Part shown: in pieces, positions 24,301-33,300 of the stretch | Layout of the letters: each line of letters starts with the position of its first letter | Numbering within the stretch: the stretch's first letter is position 1 | From: Amphibalanus amphitrite | Taxonomy: Eukaryota > Arthropoda > Thecostraca > Balanomorpha > Balanidae | Direction of reading: 5' to 3' | Assembly (NCBI RefSeq): GCF_019059575.1 | Contig: NW_024881569.1 | Span: 372,001-436,000 of the forward strand | DNA length: 64,000 bases | Notes under the pieces: generated by a model | The model's database searches: none | Seen by the model: the letters and a program-made list of their open reading frames with translations, nothing else | What the model was told of the DNA's origin: nothing | Translations under genes and position numbers: made by a program

Positions 24301-27300
24301 CACTTTTACCCTCGGGTGTCATTGTTTAACGAAGTTTCTTTTTACTCAGCTGGAAACGGCCGCTGAGAACATCAAAGCGGAGGGACTTCGTATCGCTGAG
24401 CTGCTCAAGAATTACGATCAGCTTCTTCCTTCCGATTACCGAGAGTGTGGTCCAGGCGCCAGCTCATACTCCCGAAGTAGTCCCCTACGCTCCAAGAACG
24501 GGGGCAAGATGCACCTCATACTGGGCGACTCCTTCGCGCAAAGAGCCAGGTTTCAGCCCGCCGATCCTGAAGACGAGATTTTCAGTCGCTGTAGAGGCGG
24601 AGCCACATGGTCATCTGTACTCGGGAAGATTGCAGAGGATCTCAACGACTGGGCTGCTATGGTACAAGAGACAGGAATGGACCGGGGCAATTGCGCCATA
24701 TGGCTGAGTGGCAACGACGTATACACGGGCGTCGCTCGTCCCCCGAACTTTGATCGTGAACATTTGGAGGAAGTGGCGCAGACGGCCAAAGAGGTGATCA
24801 CGGCGGCGGAGGCAGCGTGTGTGAGGGTGTTTGTGCTCGGACCCCTGCCGCGATACTGCGCCGACCTGCCCGGATCCGCCTGGGAGAGAACGGCAGCCTA
24901 CCACCTGGAGCGTGCTCTCCTGAGAAAGAGCCTCAACGCCGACACTCAGCTGCTGAAACCGGGACGAGGCATCACAAGAAAGTTTCAAGGCCGGCACTCG
25001 CTGATGGACGGCTGTCTTAAATGGTTCGCGCCCGACCGCATGCATCTGTCGCCTCTGGGGTACCTAAAACTGGCGGGCCATATGCCTGACTGGCTTCGTG
25101 TAGGCTACTCGGAGAAGTCCGAGAAGTCTGAGCAGTCTGAGAAGGAGAAGTCTGAAAAGTCTGAGAAGTCCGAGAAACCCGAGAAGCCTGAGAGCCCTGA
25201 GAAACTCAAGATGTCTGAGACCCCCAAGAAGCCTGAGAAGTCTGAGAAGCCCAAGGATCCCGAGAAGTTTGTCAAGTCTGAGATGCCCAAGGAGCCCGAG
25301 ACGTCTGTAAAGTCTGAGATGCCCAAGAAGGCCGAGACGTCTGTAAAGTCTGAGATGCCCAAGAAGCCCGAGACGTCTGTGAAGTCTGTGATGTGCGAGA
25401 AATCTGAGAAGTCCAAGAAGCGCAAGAAGTCCAAGAAGGCAAAGAAGCCGAAGCAGTGTGTGGTATCGAGTGTGGTATCGAGTAATCTGATTCAGCTCTA
25501 GTGACGAAATGTGCTGGATGCTCTCACATGCACATCATGCGATGGCGTTTTATTTGCGTGCCGCGGCGTGTCCTGGTAGACTGAAGGATAACGTTTCGTA
25601 TGTTTCTTAGTTCCAGAGAAATGCTGTTTTTGTTCCTCGGTGTGTAGTATGTCACACAGTTTGTGTACTGATGTTTCCTCTCGGAGCCCTGTGCGTGGGC
25701 CGGGGACGCGTCCGCGCACCGGGCGCCTGGCCGCAGCCCTGCCGCGCGAGCTCGCGTGGAAGGTGGAGCTTGTAACCCGGAGAGGTGCCGCGTGCAAAAG
25801 ACGTGTTAGCCGGGAACGGTCTGCGTCTAGTAACGGTCAAATATTCCACCCTGCTGTTTGGGGAAAGCTCGGTGTTCTGAACCGGTGTAGCACTCCCCAA
25901 AACATTGTTTTTTGTATTGTTTCTGTTCAACATACTATACAGTCCATTTGTAATTTGTATGCATCGCTGAGTTTGTATCGCTGAGTGATCCGGAGCCATA
26001 CAACACGGCTACATACACGTTACACACTGTTGCTATTCTATAAAATGTATCGGAAATAAATGCGCGTTTTCGCACTGAAATCCCTTCGAACTTGAAAGAT
26101 CACTGTATAAGTGACGGGGGGTGGGGGTCTCAGGTGGGTGTTTACTGTTCAGTAACAAAATGGTAATAAAAGGCAAGCTGGAAATCGGTAAGAAAATTGC
26201 TTCTCACAGGGAAGTCCCAAGGTGGATTCTGAAAGTCGGTCTCGGACGCTACGGGGGGGGGGGGGGCGCACCCTCCAAACGTTTTTCCAAATAAAAAGAT
26301 CGTTTCGATTGTTTTTGTGCAATTAAAAGAAAATCTTTCCTCATAAATTTGTTATGCTCTCTTTCTTGACTAGAAAAAAACGACGAAGTTTTCATCGAAT
26401 TAGACGCTGCGATGAAGGCATTCGACCCTAATGCTCTAACCCCTGGGATCCACCAGTGGGGAAGTCGAAAACTACAGCTGCGAGATAGTATGAAAAGTGA
26501 CAGCCAGAACCCACGCTAAGCAGAGCACGCTGCCCAGGCCCCGGCCCCGGCCCCACAGTCTGGGTGGGGCGCTTCCAGGGTTTGGATGCCAAAGTTCACA
26601 GCTAACAACATGTTTTTATATCCGCAAGCCCTTTATTAAGCCGTTTGGGCGTAAAGGGCAGCAGAAGGGGTGGAAAACTGCGTTAGTCGCATTTCGCGCC
26701 CTTTTATTAACCCGCGCCCTGGTGGGGTCTGTTTATAACGCGACCTGGTGGGGGGGGGGCTATTTTTTGCCCCCCCCCCCTCGTATCTCCGAAACTACTG
26801 GACGGATCCGCAAAATTCAAACGGCGTTCGAAAGGCCTGTTAAATTTGTCGAGGAAAACCAAATTTCATTGACCTCGGGGTCACCGATGACGTCACAGGT
26901 CAGGTCAAAGATGAAATGTTTCACCGTTCACGGGTCTTCTAGGGAATGCGCTATAACACCGAGGAAAACGCATTTTGTCGAGAATCAGCGATAGGGCGTC
27001 AGTTGCCTAGTAGATATATTACTATTAGAGGTCACTGACAATACCAGGTCAGGTCACAGGTCAGGTCACCAAGGGTCACAGGTCAGGTCACATGAGCCCA
27101 ACTTTACTAAGGTTGTGTGATGCATGTTTTATGGCCAATTTTTCATTTCCAACTCAATGGTATTGGTTATAAGACTATCAGGTACGGCTTAGGTCACTTT
27201 CTGGTGAATTTCAGGTCAAGGTCAGGTCAAGGTCAGGCCAAAAAAGGTCAAATTTTAAAGTTGATAGTTTTGCATAAAATGGGTATTGATTCGATGCAGC

Positions 27301-30300
27301 TCGTCACGGAGAGTCTAATGGTGGTCTTTGTTTTGCGCTACGGGGTCTAGAATTGCTAAAAATTGAGTTTGAAAATTTGACGTCATCAATTTTGAACAGT
27401 TTTTTCGCTATAACTTCGCCAAAAAAAAAGAGGTATCGATCTCAAATTTGGTATGTGGATGGAAGGCGGTAAGGACTATCACATATATTCCGGTTTTTGC
27501 GAAATTCAAAAAACTTTTTGGATTTTGCGATTATTATATGCAAAAAAATTATTTTTTGATTTTTAGGGGTCAAAATCCAAAAATTTCAAAAATCCGAGAT
27601 AGCAGTTTTGTAGCCCTGTTGATTCTACAGCTTTTATGTCTTAATCATTTTTCTGTATTTGCAAAGCTATAGGCCTGACAGCTCTTCCCGCGAAACCCTT
27701 TTTTGGGTCGAAAACGGCAGAACATGACGTCACTCTGACGTCATTTCCGGCCAACCTATCATAGCCTCTGGAAAAATGTTTGGTCACAATGTGTAAAATT
27801 GATGTCCGGGAGGGTACTGAAAGTTTGGTGACGATCGGCGCAGCGGTTCTGGAGATATATCAAAAAGTCTGGAGGGGGGGGGCAAAAAATAGCCCCCCCC
27901 ACCAGGGCGCGGGTTAAATCGACCGCAGGTTGGATGGGGTCGCACCGGTGGAGTCAATGAGTCAGTGGTCGAAAATTGAATAATGGGATAAGTCAATGGG
28001 TCAATGGAGAAAATTGAAAGGCGCCTCTTTTGGATGTAATTCTAAACACTTAAAAGGCACCGTATTAATAGCAAAAATGACACACTGAACTGGAATATGG
28101 CGCCCGTGACCCCTCATGCATTAGGTCATCTCGGGTCACGAATGGTATCTAACAGTTTTTCGCGAATAACTTTTGATAGAGGTATGCTAGAGCAATAAAA
28201 ACACCTTAGGTGTGCTCAGCTCGACGATGCGGATCGTCGAGATAGGCAATATTACCTTTTCCGGTCAGGTCATGACATTGATCCGAGGTCAAATTTTCAA
28301 GATGACCTTTCACGTTATAGTTCATTTAATGTGTCTTGGCGAGGGAAACACGATGCAGGTAAAAGTTAGCTCGTACACTGTTTTTTTTCTTCTTCAAGTT
28401 CTTGCATAAAAACGTTCTGAGAAATCGTCCATTTTGGCGGTTTTGCCCCCTGCAGGCAAAATCGTTGATCATAGATCAAATCTTCGTTAATTATTCAGAA
28501 AGAGTATTAAAAGGGCTATCAAATGCGTTTTTCGGGAGCGCGGTAGCTCTATTGGTTTCCGACTTATGCGCCGGTTTCTGGAAAATTGTTGACATTCGAC
28601 CTGGAAATCGGCGAAAGTTGGCCTTCGATGACCTCTGGTTACCTGACTTTTGAACTGACCAAAACGTGACTAACTTCGTCATTATTTTTGACGCTCATTC
28701 GAACGCCGCCTTCCCCGTACCGCTACGTCGCCCAATAGCCGAGTTGGAGGGGGATGTTCAACACCCCCCCCCCCAGACGTGGAAATCCAGGAGCCCTAGC
28801 GTGGCGCGGGTTAGGTTAAATCTCGCCGGTATGGGTGTTTTGCCAGCCGCTAACGAATAGGGTGGAACTTTCCCCCCCCCCCATAAACGGTCCCTGATGG
28901 TGCTAGAGCTTCGAGGAAAAAACGAGCGTGTTTGCTCGTGATTAGAGGAAGACGATGCTACTGAATTTTAAGGTCCTATGCCATTGGTTGACCTCCCAGG
29001 TCAATGGCCCAAAAGTCGAGAAAACGGGACCTGTCAGATCTTCGTAAAGTGAGGCTGTTATGGGGGGGGGCGGTGTTCGGGGTGCTGATCACAAATTTCA
29101 TGAATTTGATCACAGCTAAGGTCTTCATGCTAGTTTTAGGCCAGGTCGGGTCAGGTCAGGTGATGTCAACCAGTAGGGGGTCCTGCCGGCTATTCATAGT
29201 AGGTGTCAACCACCACTGGCAGCTTCGTTACATGTTACGAAGGCACCGAAACTACTTCGTAAATGTTCAAATGGTTTCTAAATTCGAAATCAGCTCCAAA
29301 AACTGGCATAGAAACGTAAAACTAGAAAAGGGACCCAAGGTCATCAAAGGTCAATGACCTGACCTGACCTTCACGTAACCTTGACACCATAATGCATGGG
29401 ACCAACATCATTCTACATGTTTGAACGTTAAAAAAAAAAAAAAAACCACAAAAGGCTGCAACTGCGCGGATAAAGTGAGCCGACATACGCCGAATCGCGA
29501 TTCCGGCCAAACCTAGTCTCAAGAAATAGGTCACAGGTCAAAGGTTATTTGGGTCAGATTCATGAAATTCTCAGAGTATGTGTAAAATTCATTAACTCGA
29601 GGCTACTGAAAGTTAAGTCGCGATCGGCCGCTTTTTGCGCGAGTCATTCGCGAAAAACCGAGCGCGCGAAGGTTACGTGGACACCACTGGACAGTAGTAA
29701 TGGGCTTGTGTGATGGCAAAGTTCAGTCTGGCGGCTGAATCTGTGCGCCGTTTGGCAGCGGCCCTGCTGCCCACTGCACAATGCCCATTGCCCGGCGACA
29801 ATTAGTGCGTACTTACGTATGTTTGTTTTCCCCTCAGTTTAACACCATCTCATCGGTCGCTCGGAGTCCCGTGCTCGAGGTCACCGACCCGGAGCCCCAG
29901 CGGTGGCTCGCTCGGCGCCTGCCACGCTCGGCGCCCCCGCTGCACCTCCTTATAGGAGACTCGGTGGCGCGGGATGCCGGCCTAAGATCCAGGCTGAACC
30001 GGCACCAGTTTCTGAGCCTGGCGAGAGGTGGCGCAACATGGTCCTCTACAGCCGATGAGCTCCCCGCCATCCTGGACCGCTGGACCTCGGAGGCGGAGAG
30101 ACAGGGGAGGCGGTTGGGCGAGGTCGTCGTTTGGCTCACGGGTGACGATGTCTATAGCGGGTCAGCCATGCTCGCCGGCTTCGACGAGACCCTGGAAGAG
30201 ACGGGCCGGCTCGCCAAGGCTGTCTGTCGGCACCTGCAGAGCCTGGCCCGGGTGACGGTGCTCGGCCCGCTGCCGCGACTGTCTGAAGAAACGTCCGGGA

Positions 30301-33300
30301 ACGGCTGGGAGACGACGGCCGCCTACCACCAGGAGCGGCGCCTCAAGCACTCCCTGCCGCCGGGCGTGCACCTGGTCCTGCTGGGCCGGCAGCTGATGCG
30401 CCGCTCGGCAAGACGCTACCGCTTCGCCCCCGAGTGCGCCTCCTACTTCCGGAGTGACGGCGTGCACCTGTCGGCCGAGGGGTACGGCCGGGTGGCCGAC
30501 GCCCTAGAGCTGCCCATCTGGCTGGCCATGACGGCGGCCTGCGAGGACCTGTGAGAACTGCCAGTGAACTGCAGAAGTGGACTTATGTTCAGCCCCATTT
30601 TGGTTGGGATGAGTTCTAATAACTTGGCAAAGTGAATTATTATTTATCGTGTTTTTGCCTGCTTGTACCGGCTCGACCGCCCGTGTTTCTCCTCGGCCAA
30701 CACGCGGCCGCTGTGTGGCGACACGGCGTCTCTCGCTGGAGCGGGCTGTGCGGCGCGGACTCGTGCAGTAATTGGTCTGCAGCTGACCACGTGATCGCGA
30801 ACCCAGGTCGGCCTGGGTCGCGCCGGCGGGGACCAGTCGGGCAATGGCTGCAGTTGTCGCGGCTGGGTGTGTCGGCCTCGAATGTATATGCGTTTGTTGG
30901 GGACGTCGGCAGTCTCGTCTGACGACATTCTGTCGGCTTACTCTGCGACGCATATACATTGGGGGGTCAAAATATGGCGTTACATCTGCCCTGCAAGCTT
31001 TCACAAACTTTTTTTTTTACCCAACCACCGATTACACAGTGCCGTAGATTTGTTAGCCGTGACCGTCTGAATGGCCGATCGGCGAGCACATTGTGGAGGC
31101 TGCTGTTTGACTTTCTATTTGAGCGTGCCTTGCACGGACGCTTTTCAATACGGCAACCCGCCTATTCAGGGAGGATAGGTGCCGAGTTGGTACTGGGCCG
31201 AGTCTGAGCCATTGCTGTTGTTGAGTTTTTGATGACCCAAAATACATACGGTCAATGTATTTAAACTTTCTTTGAGGCTGAGATTGCAGCACGCATATTT
31301 GATAAATATGTTATCAACGGATGATCTTATTCTAAGCAGATGCGAAGTAAAGGAACTCAAAGTAAACGTAAAATCTGATGCCACGCATCCGCATCCCATT
31401 TTCCCCTACTGGCTCAATCATATAAACGCCGTGGAATGGATATGGCAGCACTGGCTGAAGTTCAGCTGCAGAAAACGGCTATCAAATGCAAAATGGTTTT
31501 CACGCATTTCAGTCCATGGTATGTTGACAGTCCAAAGAATCATTTTGTCGACTCTGATAACCATTTGTCGGCACTGGTGTCACTGTCAATATTACCAAAT
31601 GCCGTGAATAGAATAGTAAGGCATTTTATAAGATTGGGCCACTGTGCGTCATTGTTTGACACCTTGTATCGACATGCAACGCCAAGTAACAATACGTAAC
31701 ACCATGTAGTGTAGCACTTAGTTATAGCTGTGAACACCATTGTAACATAATGTGACCCTTTGTGACTCGCGGCTACCAGGTGGAGATGGAGGACACGGAG
31801 CCGGAGAAGCCGTCAGCCGGAAAGAACAACGACGAGCCAGCTGTACCCGGGGTGAGTGTTCTGGGGCGCCGCAGGTCTGCCTGGGGAGAGGGACGCTCGG
31901 CCGGGGGAGACGGACAGACAACTGGAAGAGGACATACAACTGGGGGAGGGGACAGACGACTGGGAGAGGAGGGCGGACGACTGGGGAGGCGAGATGTGAT
32001 GAACAGCGGGCTTAGGAGACGGAGGAGCCGACACTGGTCAGGGGCAGAGTGGTCGACATTGGGTACCGGACGATAGCTGTGACGATACATGTTAGAAGTA
32101 CCGAACGGGAAGAGGCGACGGTAAAAGGTTATTCGGGGTATGCATTTATGGGAAGCAATGACAGCTGGCGACATGGAATAAAGACGTTGCATGAACAGAT
32201 GGGAATAGACATAAGTGTGGGTGCCTGTCCTGATACCACGAGTTCTCAAATCAACCACACTAGGGTTTGGGGGTGAATTCAACAGACTGTCGGTCGCAAC
32301 TCACGCTGGAGACGAACATCAGACACATTATAAGACTGACGCGGTCGTGGCGGGACTGGCGGTGTGTGGACAACGATGACTGGTTCAGGACTTATGGGAC
32401 TCTGACGACTGACGGTGGTAGGGTGGGTGGGGGTGGGGTTGAGGGAGGGGGTGGGTGTGAGTGATGTGTGCCCTACGAAATGAGTGAGTGTGTTGTGGTT
32501 GAGATGAAGCCAAGTGGTGCCAGTGGTCAGTGATCAGTGAAACGGCAAGACCAACAGTTCGTGGTGCAGTGTGATGGTGCCGGCGGAGAAGACAGTCCCC
32601 AGTCACTGTGCCCGTGTTATTTACTGTCAGTGAAAGGGTTACCCCTGGGTGACCCAGCCGGCTGGTCTGGAGCCATGCTCGCTGGCGATAGGAAGTCAAG
32701 TGCTGGTGTAGACGGTCTTTCATTTTTAAACCAGTTTGTGCACAATAACTGATCAGTGCTGATCGGACAGAAAATGTGAATTTAACTGTACCACTTTTTA
32801 TGTGTATCCATTGTTCATTATAATTCTTGTGTTACATATCGATATTCGTTGAGCTGTTGTAACGCTGATTGTGGTATCCTTCATTGTCCACAAAATGTGT
32901 TATGACCTGTTTGGATGTACCGGAGTGTCAATAAACGGAACACAATGCCTGCAGCCCTGCACATCCACTAAGAACTATTGAATAAAGCGAGTAACCCTAC
33001 GCATTGGATAACTCATAAGTGAACTACGAACAAAGTGTGGAAGTGCATAAGTGAACAAGTGCAGTGTTAAATTGGTGAAGTGCTTGGTGCATCGCTTTGC
33101 TTTGATGTGCGAATGTTTATTTTTATGATGTTATGATCCGTGCAATCTGTATGAAGATATATTCATGCGAAGTGATAGTGTCAGTCATGGTAGCACTAAC
33201 ACTGGTAAAATGTGTGATCATGTTTGAAGTCTTTGATATGTGACTTTGTTTTGTGCATGCATATCTTTGAAGATCAAAGCATCAGTGGTGAAATCACAAA

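Noticed and set aside
31762..32076. Reading through the exon 15 donor as the main form of YLPM1
   Set aside because: It would remove the conserved C-terminus encoded by exons 16-18; kept only as a possible minor isoform.
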